From positions 4,774,001-4,838,000 of the forward strand of contig JAQFVV010000013.1 of NCBI GenBank assembly GCA_028023455.1: a stretch of DNA of 64,000 bases, given 5' to 3'. This DNA is from Epiperipatus broadwayi. Its lineage: Eukaryota > Onychophora > Udeonychophora > Euonychophora > Peripatidae. Under the pieces are notes generated by a model. The model did no database searches. It saw only the letters and a program-made list of their open reading frames with translations, and had not been told where the DNA came from. Each line of letters starts with the position of its first letter. The stretch's first letter is position 1. The position numbers and the translations under genes are program-made. Shown here in pieces: positions 53,501 through 60,465 of this stretch.

Positions 53501-55581
53501 ACTGTAGATTTTTTAATAAAAGTAATAGTGTTAAAATTTCAAATTATTGTCCTATTTGTAAATTTCTGGAAAACCTTTAAAACATTACAGACTTGGTGAA
53601 AATACAATTATATATCTTGATAACTTTAAATATATTTTTACATTATTGATTAATTTATTGGTTTTTTTGCAAAAGTATTTAAAGTGAGATTTACAGATGT
53701 ATTGAAACTTTTGACTGCTAAAATCATCTGAACTAAAGTTATTGCCTATAATTTTTGTTACTAACATTAATAATTTAGAAATGAACATGGGAGTATAGCA
53801 ATTCCAGTCTTATCTACCGTTGATTTAAAAAAAAAAAATCATGACTTTTCAGAATGGTAATTCATTTTTCAATCTTTTATATAAATGTAACTATTTGGCG
53901 GGCGAGGGGGGGGGGCATGTCCCTTACCATATGCAAACAGTTTTACTTTGAAAGATCAATATTTGTAATTTATATTAAAAGTTTTTTAAATTTGAAATTC
54001 ATGGCTAGGTGCTGTTTTTATTCTGAGTCTAGTAAAGTACTTTTTTTATTGTTACAATTTAATATATGATGGATGCTACTGCTTATTACTGAGGAATTAA
54101 GATGTTATTACCATTTTTAAAATTTTCTGGCTATATAGTTTCATAAAGTTTTAAGCAGATTAAAGAGACTGTGATTCTTTGAGATTTTGTTCTAATTCAT
54201 AGAATTAAGAGAGTTGTATTTTTTAATTTGGTTTATATATTTTTTTCTAGATTCTTATTTGAAGATCTTTCTTCAAGATTATGTTCTGATTATATTGTTG
54301 ATTCTGTATTTTGCAATAGTTTTAATATGATTTTCATAGACATTTTCAAATTCTCTACATACTAAGTATAATCATTTAAATATGAAAGGAATTTTACAGT
54401 TAATAATGTACATAAAATTTTCAGCTATGATGTAACCAGATAATAACTAATTAGAACTAGTATTGCTAACTAAAAACGTGCTTCAGTAATAACAGTATTT
54501 GTCAGTCTTATGTTAACCTAAAAGTGGAATATTTTTGGGTTAATATAAATGCTGTTGTTATTATTATTATTAGATCACAATAGTTTCAGTTTGCATTACC
54601 AGTTTTAATTGATAGTTATACTATAGCTGAAACCTTTAGTATTGCATGGAAAATTTCTATTATATTTTAATGAAAATCTTCATATATATGTATACATAAA
54701 ATCAGAAATTTTTGATTCACTGCAGAGTTGAAAGCTCTTAAAATTGTCAAATCAAAAGTGAAATGATTTTTCCTCATTACGTATTAGGATGTTTTTTTTA
54801 GAACAGTTTTTCTCAAAGTGGTTAACTCTTCTCATTATATGACAAACTGATTATCATATCTTATGAGCTTTGTTTTTAAACCTTATGTTATATCATTCTC
54901 CCTTAAATAGTTTTTAGTATTTTATTTATCTTCATTCTAAGTACTTTTAACTTCTAGATTCACATATGAGAACCAATGCAGCAATTAATGTGTGTTTACA
55001 CTTTCAACCACTTTTTACAACTTACCTTCATTCAATTACATCACATACATTGTTATTATAATTTCTGTACTCCTATAAGTTTGTTATTTGTAAATATTTA
55101 TTATTACAAAGCTAATTTTGATTTTTTTCCCATAGAGAAATTATGTCAGAGAGAAGTTTCAGTGAAGTCCACCGAAACAGAATTAACAGAAAGGAGAAAC
55201 ATTTCAGAATCAGCCAATAGTTTAAATGGAAGTGAAATATTAAACAATGAAAATAACACTTCTTATCCTAGTTCTAATATTAAATCATGGAATCCTCTCC
55301 TTCTTATTATACCACTCCGGCTTGGCCTCAATGAGATCAATAGTGTTTATGTTCGCAGTCTAAAGGTAGAATAATTAAAAAGCCTTAATATTAAATAACA
55401 ATAAATATTTTTGTTATTTAAGATCTCAAAATATTTGTGCAATTATTTATCTACTTTATTAAATAATTATGTGGCTTAAAGCATTTTTTATTATTATTTT
55501 AGTCATGCTTTACATTAAGGCAGACAGTAGGAATGATTGGTGGACGTCCAAATCATGCATATTATTTTATAGGATTTGTAG
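20407..55581 (+). CDS. ATG4: ATG4 autophagy cysteine protease (ATG4A/B subgroup), partial, eight exons
   Basis: ATG4 cleaves the C terminus of pro-LC3/GABARAP (Atg8) to expose the lipidation glycine, and later removes Atg8 from lipid; it acts in the cytosol and at autophagosomal membranes. Exons: 20407-20502, 24400-24471, 24559-24657, 34491-34589, 40943-41015, 44539-44618, 55136-55365, 55503-55581. All have AG acceptors and GT donors, and their phases join into about 275 residues without a stop. Recognisable blocks: [41 protein letters not shown] (nucleophile Cys, human ATG4B Cys74), RKDSDYSIHQIAQMGVSEGK, SWFGPNTVAHVLK, WSSLVIHVAMDNTV, LLLIIPLRLGLNEIN and VGMIGGRPNHAYYFIGFV. The 5' exon with the start codon is not identified. 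The exons with the catalytic Asp/His and the C terminus lie past 64000. Spacing within A/B rather than C/D members supports the subgroup. Confidence 0.95.
21215..21335 (+). repeat. Possible degraded tRNA-derived SINE
   Basis: A TAGTTTAGGGCCATGCTAAT segment resembles an A-box region and GGATCGCAGCTCC a worn B box. The 3' side (ATGAATTCATGAATAATAAA) resembles the 3' side of the sequence at 60345-60465 (ATGAACTCTTGAGCAATAAA). Identification is weak. Confidence 0.35.
21845..22285. repeat. Foldback element with direct repeats
   Basis: The left arm (21845-21980, starting AAGATGTAATATGTTGGAC) and right arm (22118-22244) are close inverted repeats of about 130 nt. A block of about 57 nt (AATCCAACATATTACATC...TTCAGACAAAT) lies directly after each arm, at about 21983-22039 and 22227-22283. 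The order is arm, block, centre, inverted arm, block. The centre has another small stem (TTTAGACAT...ATGTCTAAA). No protein is encoded. Confidence 0.8.
22309..22873 (-). pseudogene. RTE-type LINE, 3' fragment
   Basis: On the minus strand this carries the C-terminal RTE segments (NIPMCLKRKVFNKCVLPVLIY, then an LKxxWAGHN-type tail) and ends in an ATC/GATGAT simple-repeat tail (22309-22321), a usual 3' end of RTE elements. It parallels 7540-8003 in the copy at 7540-9000. The frame is broken. Confidence 0.75.
23345..23637 (+). pseudogene. RTE-type LINE, 3' fragment
   Basis: The plus strand reads VSDIFERIKRLKWNWTEHIARRDDNRWIVEI then LNWIPRDCKRSRKR, the same C-terminal tail as in the copy at 7540-9000, with later stops. 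It ends with GATGATGGTTGAAAATGATGAT-like repeats. An inverted-repeat block starts about 50 bp further on. Confidence 0.8.
23688..23962. repeat. Hammerhead-family inverted repeat, block 4 (truncated)
   Basis: A minus-strand tail/head piece (about 23688-23816) meets a plus-strand piece (23817-23962) inside what should be stem II of the ribozyme. The two tails (both contain GTGTGTGGCAATACGTATAG in the same sense) would pair to form a hairpin of about 110 nt. The plus piece lacks the CTGATGA half, so it cannot form a hammerhead alone. Confidence 0.75.
23817..23854 (+). ncRNA. Hammerhead-like motif, 3' half only (copy K)
   Basis: GGCCACAAGCCA, GAAAC, TA, GTC, TGGGC, then TTGGAT. The upstream strand of stem I and CTGATGA are absent, so no self-cleavage is expected. 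Confidence 0.5.
24400..24471 (+). CDS. ATG4: ATG4 exon (LWFTYRKNF)
   Basis: The acceptor is a long T tract then AG; the donor is GTGTGT. It encodes [24 protein letters not shown] plus the first base of a Gly codon. The Tyr of FTYRKNF corresponds to human ATG4B Tyr54, near the active site. The frame stays open through the next intron, so exon limits rest on alignment to the family and on the splice sites. Confidence 0.95.
24559..24657 (+). CDS. ATG4: ATG4 exon with catalytic cysteine
   Basis: Preceded by an 87-bp intron, by far the shortest in the gene. It encodes [32 protein letters not shown]. The nucleophile Cys is codon 24594-24596 in [10 protein letters not shown]. The donor is GTAAAG. 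The invariant surroundings are intact, so nothing here suggests a pseudogene. Confidence 0.97.
26850..27262 (-). repeat. Hammerhead-family repeat, block 5
   Basis: A minus-strand copy from tail to head, almost a full unit, ending in AATAAACATCACATGATCAC. It lies within an ATG4 intron, antisense to the gene. The only plus-strand counterpart is a 26-nt piece at 27371-27396 (CTAGAAACTTGTCTGGGG), about 110 bp to the right. Confidence 0.85.
26936..26994 (-). ncRNA. Hammerhead-like ribozyme, copy F
   Basis: Minus strand: ATCCAA, GAC, TCCTCA, CTGATGA, AAGCCACAAGTCA, GAAAC, TA, GTC, TGGGGA, TA, TTGGAT. The core, cleavage site and stem I are intact. Stem II is weaker (one G-T wobble and one mismatch). 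Confidence 0.7.
27612..27714 (+). repeat. Tandem duplication, about 54-bp unit
   Basis: TGTTAAGGGAAATAGCGGAC...AAGAAGAATGACATC is followed at a 54-bp offset by TGTTAAGGGAGATAGAGGAC...AAGAAGAATGAAACT. Two imperfect units, with no recognised function. Confidence 0.7.
33330..33600 (+). repeat. Pyrimidine-rich tract with TCATC/ATTCATT repeats
   Basis: The strand is strongly T/C biased, with recurrent ATCATCTTAA and ATTCATTA-type strings. It is low-complexity and looks like a decayed simple repeat. Confidence 0.6.
33726..33990 (+). mobile_element. Possible retroelement leader with short gag-like frame
   Basis: AATAAA at about 33727 is followed by GGTGGTGAAGG and TTTGGTGCCATG-type sequence, then an open stretch MIPAFKEKDTKADYNLKRE with QREGHTIEKLFAPILKKD before a stop. 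The lysine/glutamate-rich frame and the leader-like layout suggest the start of an LTR retroelement. No LTR pair or pol domain was seen, so this is a guess. Confidence 0.25.
34272..34330 (-). repeat. Hammerhead-family repeat, block 6 (fragment)
   Basis: About 60 nt of the unit tail on the minus strand (CTCTCCATACAGTAGCACCACTCAGTGCAAGCC on the plus strand in two pieces of the consensus). No ribozyme core. Confidence 0.7.
34491..34589 (+). CDS. ATG4: ATG4 exon (RKDSDYSIHQI)
   Basis: The acceptor is TTTTTTAG and the donor GTGAGG. It encodes the end of the split Asp codon, then WIWQQGHGNEDYFRI and LRMFQDRKDSDYSIHQI, plus one base. The N-terminal half is variable in the family; DRKDSxYSIHQI is strongly conserved. 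Confidence 0.96.
35340..36450 (+). repeat. Diverged tandem array, unit about 360-400 bp
   Basis: Corresponding landmarks recur: AATCAGTCTTAATTGTTTG (about 35463), AATTGATCTTGGTTGTTCA (about 35828) and AATTGATTTTGGTTGTTCA (about 36205); also TACATAAAATAAAATACTA (about 35633), TATATAAAGTAAAATATTA (about 35985) and TATATAAAATAAGATGTTA (about 36388). That makes roughly three diverged head-to-tail units inside an ATG4 intron. No protein is encoded. Confidence 0.65.
37485..37610 (+). repeat. Possible degraded tRNA-derived SINE
   Basis: GTGCAGTGGTAGACTGGCAG followed by CTTTGACATCTAGAGG resembles the D-arm to anticodon-arm region of a tRNA. The B box has decayed. The 3' end and target duplication are not clear. 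Confidence 0.4.
40943..41015 (+). CDS. ATG4: ATG4 exon (AQMGVSEGKAVGSWFGPNTV)
   Basis: The acceptor is TTTTAATAG and the donor GTAAGT. It encodes AQMGVSEGKAVGSWFGPNTV then AHVLK. The Trp in SWFGPNTV corresponds to Trp142 of human ATG4B, which covers the active site. Exon length is 73, so the phase changes here exactly as the next exon needs. Confidence 0.97.
41016..44538. other. ATG4 intron, mostly an antisense LINE
   Basis: About 3.5 kb, of which about 2.5 kb (41408-43960) is an RTE-type LINE on the minus strand. The remainder has no recognised element. Confidence 0.8.
41408..43960 (-). pseudogene. RTE-type LINE, nearly full length, broken
   Basis: Read on the minus strand, the N-terminal endonuclease (exonuclease-endonuclease-phosphatase fold) gives SGVGFIANKIERAI, ISDREVRLVIHI (43645-43839) and MGDFNAGSGKG (MGDFNA codons at 43566-43583) followed by NLFIMNFFFHKNSK. 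The RT part has a KAPEGDG remnant (42739-42761) and FADD (42145-42156, in DFADDV). The C-terminal tail runs to about 41520. Stops and frameshifts are frequent, so it is not active. Compared with 7540-9000 it keeps the 5' half, and it is visibly older. The 3' end is near 41408 (CATCATTG) within an ATG4 intron, antisense to the gene. Confidence 0.8.
44539..44618 (+). CDS. ATG4: ATG4 exon (WSSLVIHVAMDNTV)
   Basis: The acceptor is TTTTTTAG and the donor GTAAGT. It completes the split Lys codon, then encodes KLTKFDNWSSLVIHVAMDN and TVIIDDI plus one base. It matches KLAVFDTWSSLAVHIAMDN of human ATG4B closely. Confidence 0.96.
44730..46201. mobile_element. Tigger/pogo-like DNA transposon remnant
   Basis: The left end CTTGGGTCTTGATTTATGCGG and the reverse complement of the right end CCTGGATCTTGTTTTAAGCGG match at 17 of 21 positions. 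TA dinucleotides flank both (44728-44729 and 46202-46203), the usual TcMar target duplication. Inner sequence repeats the CGCATAA/GCGATTT theme near both ends (for example AAATCGCAC near 44790, AAATCGCAT near 46163). The element is about 1.5 kb. The interior is AT-rich and no transposase domain was confidently read. Confidence 0.6.
47632..48168. repeat. Hammerhead-family inverted repeat, block 7
   Basis: A nearly complete minus-strand unit (about 47632-48080) joins a plus-strand tail/head piece (about 48081-48168), again diverging from the junction. The plus piece has no ribozyme core. The block lies in an ATG4 intron, with the complete ribozyme antisense to the gene. Confidence 0.85.
47737..47795 (-). 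ncRNA. Hammerhead-like ribozyme, best-preserved copy G
   Basis: Minus strand: ATCCAA, GGT, TCCTCA, CTGATGA, A-GGC-CACAA-GCC-A, GAAAC, TA, GTC, TGAGGA, TA, TTGGAT. The inner part of stem I is six Watson-Crick pairs here (T-A replaces the T-G wobble of other copies) and the outer part is also six. Stem II has three G-C/C-G pairs. Predicted cleavage is after the C opposite position 47751. The bases flanking stem II next to the core are A and A, not the usual G-C pair; this is true of almost every copy. Stem III is only AC/GT around TA, so activity would probably need a dimer. Confidence 0.78.
50315..52745 (+). mobile_element. TGTAAC...GTTACA element, possible LTR-type or non-autonomous retroelement
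   Basis: The ends TGTAAC (50315) and GTTACA (52740-52745) are inverted and carry the TG...CA rule of LTR elements. Both flanks are (AT)n, which hides any target duplication. The interior has no convincing domain. Between 51900 and 52380 the composition is less AT-rich and CAGCTA/AGCTCC strings recur. A minus-strand open stretch at 51631-51900 is unassigned. It could be a long solo LTR, a large derivative lacking coding sequence, or coincidence. Confidence 0.35.
53906..53915 (+). repeat. Poly-G run of 10
   Basis: Ten G in a row, preceded by GGCGGGCGA, an isolated GC patch in an ATG4 intron. Confidence 0.85.
55136..55365 (+). CDS. ATG4: ATG4 exon (variable linker and LLLIIPLRLGLNEIN)
   Basis: The acceptor is TTTTTCCCATAG and the donor GTAGAA. 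It completes the split Lys codon, then encodes KLCQREVSVKSTETELTERR, a Ser/Asn/Glu-rich linker of about 40 residues unlike the human one, and SWNPLLLIIPLRLGLNEIN with SVYVRSLK. The first and last parts match human ATG4B (RLCRTSV; WRPLVLLIPLRLGLTDIN). The linker varies within the family. Upstream sequence stays open in this frame but is intron. Confidence 0.95.
55503..55581 (+). CDS. ATG4: ATG4 exon (VGMIGGRPNHAYYFIGFV), last in window
   Basis: The acceptor is TTATTTTAG and the donor GTAAGC. It encodes SCFTLRQTVGMIGGRPN and HAYYFIGFV plus one base of the next Gly codon. MIGGRPN corresponds to the loop near human ATG4B residues 258-264 that regulates substrate access. The following exon should start GEELIYLDPHT-like with the catalytic Asp and His; I looked for it to 64000 and did not find it. 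Confidence 0.95.
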
Positions 55582-56295
55582 GTAAGCTCATAAAAATTAC
55601 ACTTTCAGACTGTACTATTTTTATATGTCACATGTTGTTTTTTTATATGATATGCAGCTTGATATATGATAAATAGTGAATGCAAGTATCAGTGAGATTT
55701 GAGTCAAAATTTTTTTAACAATAAAACAAATATTAAAAGAAGATACATTTACGGTTCTGATGTAATTAATGAAGAAATTGAAATAAAAAAAATATTTTTA
55801 TTTGAATAAATTACTTGAAATTAATTCTTGTGTTACATTCTGAAGTACATTGCCTTTTAAAAAAAACTTTACTAATTAAAACTTCCAATATTAGAATTTA
55901 ATGATTTTTAAGACCAATACTTGACTAGTATTACTTGTTTTTGCTATTTTACAAGACAGAAATTTTGGAAAAAATAAGTAATTAAATAAACTTATAAAAT
56001 TTGTTGCTCAAGAAATCAAATGACATATGGCTACCAACCTAAAATGTTCTTTTTTTAATTTTTTTTTTATTGGAAAATTGATCTATAAATCTTTATTACT
56101 TATATTCATATCTTTCCCAATTATGTTAAACCACATTACTCAGAAATTCAGAAGGGATTTTATTAAAAATAAACTTTTCACTACTGGAGCACCACCCATG
56201 AAAGCATGAGTAAGGCTTAAATGACGATAAAAGAATTAAATCTAGATCCATTTCACTCTGCCATCTGATATTCATCTATTATTTATTCTTATGTA

Positions 56296-59185
56296 TCATG
56301 TTTCCCCGAAAATAAGACTTAATCAGAAAATAAGCTCTAGCATGATTTTTCAGGATGCTTACAATATAAACCCTACCCCAAATATAAGCCCTACTTAAGA
56401 TCGTCTTTTGTTTGCCCATTGAAACACATGACATATTGAACTATAATGAATGTATAAATAAACAATATTATTATCATTAATGTTTTAAATAAATGGCAAT
56501 ATAAATTTTATGTGTCTTAGATATTTTCTTGTCAACCTTTTCGACAAATGTGCATCAAACAAATGAGAATTTTAGACAGATTGCATAAGTTAAAATATTA
56601 ATTTTCAGCAAATTTCAATTACGTACATAACTGTTACATATGTCCTTAAAGCATTCCTTTAAAGTTGGATATCAATGGTCTGCCCGTTAGGGCCATTGTA
56701 ATCTCTTAATTTTTACTATGCCGATTCTCCCTATATATCCCCACTTATATACCCTATTTCTGGAGTTCAAACTAAACATCTCTAATTCCATAAATACCTC
56801 TCCTTATATGGTCTGCTAACTGATTCCTTCACTAGTTCCTATGGGCTTTGATTAATCCCCAAATTCACCTTATAAGGCAAGGTATTTTGGTGGTAAATTT
56901 TATTTAACCCTTCACACCATATATGGTTATTTTCTACATGACATTGTTACATTAGATCTATAATTATTTAGTTAGATAATTCCAATATTATTTTGTTATA
57001 CACTTCTAATATTATTTAGTCATATAATTCTATACTTATTTATGAATCCCCCTAATTTTACAATACTATTTAGATAATAAATTTCAAACAATTCTAACTA
57101 ACTTGTCCGTGACACCACACTACCTGTATAGAGCAACAATATATCTATCACAACCCAGTATATCAGACAATTTATAATTTTATTTATGTAATTTTAGGTA
57201 CTTATTTCATTTATATCATGATAGCTTTTAAATATTCAAGATAAAAGAAAAAATAGTTTTTCTTAAACATTTTTTCCTTCTAAAAGACTTGATTAAAATA
57301 ATGGAAGTGATTTTAATATTCAAAGTTTAGGCTTAAGTTAAATCATCATCCCCTCTTCTGAGAAAAGTTTTTAAAAAGAATACTTGAACAGGGCTTATTA
57401 CAAATAATTTGGAAAGTGTTTACAATGTGTTCATTTGATAATGGATGGACGTAGTTGTGTCATATTTGAATTGTCATAATTCAATATGCCATGCATTGTA
57501 ATGGATGTACTTAATGTACACATCTGAAATACAGAAACACTTTCTGAGTTTTTGTACCTGCATTTTTTTTGTTGTTGCTTTTATGAGGACAAACCATTCT
57601 AAACTGGAATCATTTTTGTTCTACTCCTGTCTCACAAGTCTTCAGTTAACTCTTTATTTAATGGTAACTTTAAATGGAATAATATTTTGATGTCCAGATA
57701 AGATAAGTGCAAAAAGAAAGAGCTATTCAGTGACTACAAAAGAGGAATTGTGGGGGTCGCCTTGGGTAAGAATCTTTCAACAGTAATACAGCATCTATTG
57801 AGCCACACCATCCGATGGCGCTGTTGCTAGTGAAAAATGAATAGATATAACGTTGCCGGGCTGTTTTTCAAATTTTGTTGATTTATGTTTTTAATTTTTG
57901 GATTTGTTTGATTTTTTTTACTTTTTTTGTGTTTGTTGTTTGTTATTGTTTTTTTTTTTTTTTGTAACCGGTTTAATGTATATTTTTCTTAAAAATAAAA
58001 AAAAAATGGTTTTTTTTTTTTTTTTGGCTTTTAAAAATATTCCGTCTTTTTTTTTATTTTTGTCCGGTCTCTTTTTTTTTTTTTTTTTAAGAAACAACTT
58101 TTTTTTATTTTTTTATAACCAAGTCTTTTTTGATTGTTTTTGAAGAAACTTTTTTTTTGTTTGTTTTGTTTATCGAGAAACAAGGCTTTCTCGACAGACC
58201 TCTCTAAGACCTGTGGTCATATTCCTTACGGCGTTTTGACACCTTTCCAAGTCAGCTGTAATACACTTCACTGTAAGCTGATCCCATCTTCAAGAATCAA
58301 TTAGCTATACCGCTTGGGAAAAAGCGATTCCCAGGCAGCCCTCAAAGCCCGTCCCATGAGCGAATGGAACCCCTTCATCACCATTGATGCGATGGAACTT
58401 CCATTCCAGATGTTTGACAATGCCTTAATTTCATTAAACCACCACAAAAGATAGTTTTTTTATTTTTCTGGCTGTGTAAAATATTTTCTTTTTTGGGGTT
58501 AAGGAAGGCCAGTGCATCTGCTTCTGTAGCAGGTAAATCTCAAAACTACAATGCCAAACGGTCGTCTGCCATTGAACTGTTTTGATCTTGAAAAAGTCTC
58601 AGAAAGTGCGCGACTTGATCGTGAACTTTGTGTAATCATGATTTACACTCCTCATTTCGTGAATTCTGACCCCTGACAACGAAAGGAGGAGCGTTTGACA
58701 ATTTATTACAATTTCTACCAACTCACATCAATTACAATACATTGAAGCAAAAAAAAAAAAAATCTGTTCAATATACTTTTCGACATTACAAGTACAGAAA
58801 CCTCATATCATATGCTGTACAATAGTCAAGAGTAATGTCTAGAGAGAGTGTTGTATACTCATCACTAATAATGTTCAACATGCTAGAGATGTTGGGGTAA
58901 GGGTGCACTTCAACATCTTAATGTTTGAACAGTTTACAGGCCGTAAGATCTATGAGCGGCCTTGTAAACAGCATATTTACGTGCTTTAGCGTAGAAACAG
59001 CGCCATCGAACGGTGTTGCTCAATAGATGCTGTATTACCCTTACAGCTTTTTGTAAAGAGAAGTACTTGAATAAATATAGATTTTTATACATCAAAAAAT
59101 AAGACATCACTTGTAAATAAGTCCTATGGTAACTTTTGGAGCAAAAATTAATATATGACTCTGTCTTATTTTCGGAGAAACATGG
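56296..59185 (+). mobile_element. pogo/Tigger-type transposon, interrupted by a second element
   Basis: The left end TCATGTTTCCCCGAAAATAAG and the reverse complement of the right end CCATGTTTCTCCGAAAATAAG are near-identical terminal inverted repeats, flanked by TA (56294-56295 and 59186-59187). Subterminal sequences (ATAAGCCCTAC near 56390; TTTTGGAGCAAAAATTAATAT near 59139) match a TcMar-Tigger type known to me from many animals. At about 57700 the frame SAKRKSYSV...YKRGIVGVALGKNLST is the start of a pogo transposase (one base lost inside). It is then cut off by the inner element at 57783-59038. The outer transposase is therefore destroyed. Confidence 0.8.
57783..59038. mobile_element. Nested element with 41-bp terminal inverted repeats
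   Basis: GTAATACAGCATCTATTGAG opens the left end (57783-57823) and, inverted, the right end (58998-59038); the 41-nt arms agree at 38 positions and both finish in CGATGGCGCTG. The element is 1256 bp. The first part (about 57880-58190) is very T-rich low-complexity sequence, followed by an unusually GC-rich island (about 58190-58440 and 58560-58700). It sits inside the transposase start of the surrounding pogo element. No transposase frame was recognised and the target duplication is not clear. Confidence 0.75.
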
Positions 59186-59609
59186 TAGATAGGTCTGAAT
59201 TAGAATGACATGGGTTGAATTGCTTCTATTAGATGGAAATACATATGACTGTCTTAAATTAGTTTTTGATATAAAAAGTTGAAATCACAAAATTTTCATA
59301 ATTCTGTTGATTTTATAATCATTTTAGACAATTAGTGATATTTTCACATACTATTGCTCTTAATCAAGTTTAAGTCACCCTAGAATAGAAATTTTTGAGA
59401 AAAATCATAATTAAATGTGTAACATAAGTCATTCTAATTCTGAGAATACTTTTCAACCAATTAATCACATTATCATCACTATTTCATATGCTTACACATG
59501 CTATTAATAAGAGTATCAAACTCTATATAGTACTGTCATTAAGTGCTAGCTGTAATAATCAATGGAGGCAGGAAGGTTTTTGCATAAAATCCCTATCTAA
59601 TGCATACTC

Positions 59610-59668
59610 ATCTAACATTACCAGAATAGTTTCTAACTTGTGACTTTCATCAGTGAGGAGTCTTGGAT
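59610..59668 (-). ncRNA. Hammerhead-like ribozyme, copy H
   Basis: Minus strand: ATCCAA, GAC, TCCTCA, CTGATGA, AAGTCACAAGTTA, GAAAC, TA, TTC, then TGGTAA and TTAGAT. The core is intact. The triplet before the cleavage site is TTC instead of GTC, so the short stem III is lost. Stem I is weakened. Confidence 0.5.
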
Positions 59669-59746
59669 TTATAGCTAACCAAATAGGTGAAAGATGGCTG
59701 CTGGAGGGTTACATTAGATCCTAAAATCTAGATACAGTGCTCTCAA

Positions 59747-59780
59747 ATCCAAGGCTTTTCACTGATGAAAGCCACAATGC
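59747..59780 (+). ncRNA. Hammerhead-like motif, 5' half only (copy I)
   Basis: ATCCAA, GGC, TTTTCA, CTGATGA, AAGCCACAA and then unrelated sequence. GAAAC and the cleavage site are deleted. Confidence 0.5.
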
Positions 59781-60091
59781 ATGAAGAGTTTGGTACTCTT
59801 ATTAACAGCCTTTGTAAGCATATGAAATGGTCATCATGTGATGTTTTGATAGTTTTATATCTATCCTGCCCATAGGATAATGGTGTTTGTGACTTTTGAA
59901 AAACCAAAGATACTAAAATGTATAGATGCTGAGCTGAGTTCAGATCAATCACTATACAAATGAATGAGCTTGGATTGGAAACATTATGGTGTTTTTATCT
60001 TAGGCTCCTAGCTTTATTGTTGACCAAATAGGTAAAAGGTGACTGCTGAAGGGTTGTATTAGATTCTAAGATTGAGATGCAGTGGTCTCAA

Positions 60092-60150
60092 ATCCAAGGC
60101 TCCTCACTGGTGAAAGCAACAAGCTAGAAACTAGTCTGGGGGTGTTGGAT
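60092..60150 (+). ncRNA. Hammerhead-like ribozyme, degenerate copy J
   Basis: ATCCAA, GGC, TCCTCA, CTGGTGA, AAGCAACAAGCTA, GAAAC, TA, GTC, TGGGGG, TG, TTGGAT. Core position A6 is G, which should abolish catalysis; stem I is otherwise preserved. Confidence 0.55.
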
Positions 60151-60344
60151 GAGTAGGCACTGATAGGGATTTTATGCACAAACTTTCCTGCATCCATTGA
60201 ATTACGAAGGCTTGCAATTGGTGGCACTACCATATGGAGAGTTTTCTATTCTTGTCAGCCAACTAATGTTATAGCAGACATGAGCAGTTATGTGAATAAA
60301 TTTAATAGATAGTAATTAAATGCTGCTTTAGCTTTATGTGGTGT

Positions 60345-60465
60345 AGTACATTAGTACAGTAGAGTAACAGACTCTAGAATTAAAAATTCATGGATGGCAG
60401 GTCCATCCTACCATCTCCATTATTCAAACTTCATATGAACTCTTGAGCAATAAACTATTTAGTTC
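60345..60465 (+). repeat. Possible degraded tRNA-derived SINE
   Basis: AGTACAGTAGAGTAACAGACT followed by GGATGGCAGGTCCATCC looks like worn A- and B-box regions. The 3' side, ATGAACTCTTGAGCAATAAA, resembles the end of the candidate at 21215-21335. Confidence 0.35.

Larger units (their letters stand above)
44619..55135. other. ATG4 intron
   Basis: About 10.5 kb, the longest intron. It holds a Tigger-like element (44730-46201), inverted-repeat block 7 (47632-48168), a TGTAAC...GTTACA element (50315-52745) and a G run (53906-53915). The intervals 46210-47630, 48170-50310 and 52750-55135 are AT-rich, and I see nothing identifiable in them. Confidence 0.75.
59462..60247. repeat. Hammerhead-family inverted repeat, block 8, with tandem plus copies
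   Basis: A minus-strand piece (about 59462-59682) is followed by plus-strand sequence (about 59690-60247) holding two successive units. The ATCCAA-led ribozyme starts lie at 59747 and 60092, 345 nt apart. The shorter spacing than 456 is explained by a deletion running from stem II into the unit tail in the first one. The copies are more diverged than in blocks 1, 5 and 7. Confidence 0.8.

Noticed and set aside
54976-55374. One continuous protein of 132 residues
   Set aside because: Only 55136-55365 matches ATG4; the upstream part is intron that happens to stay open.
57898-58143. Phe-rich membrane-like protein
   Set aside because: It is a translation of the poly-T part of the nested transposon.
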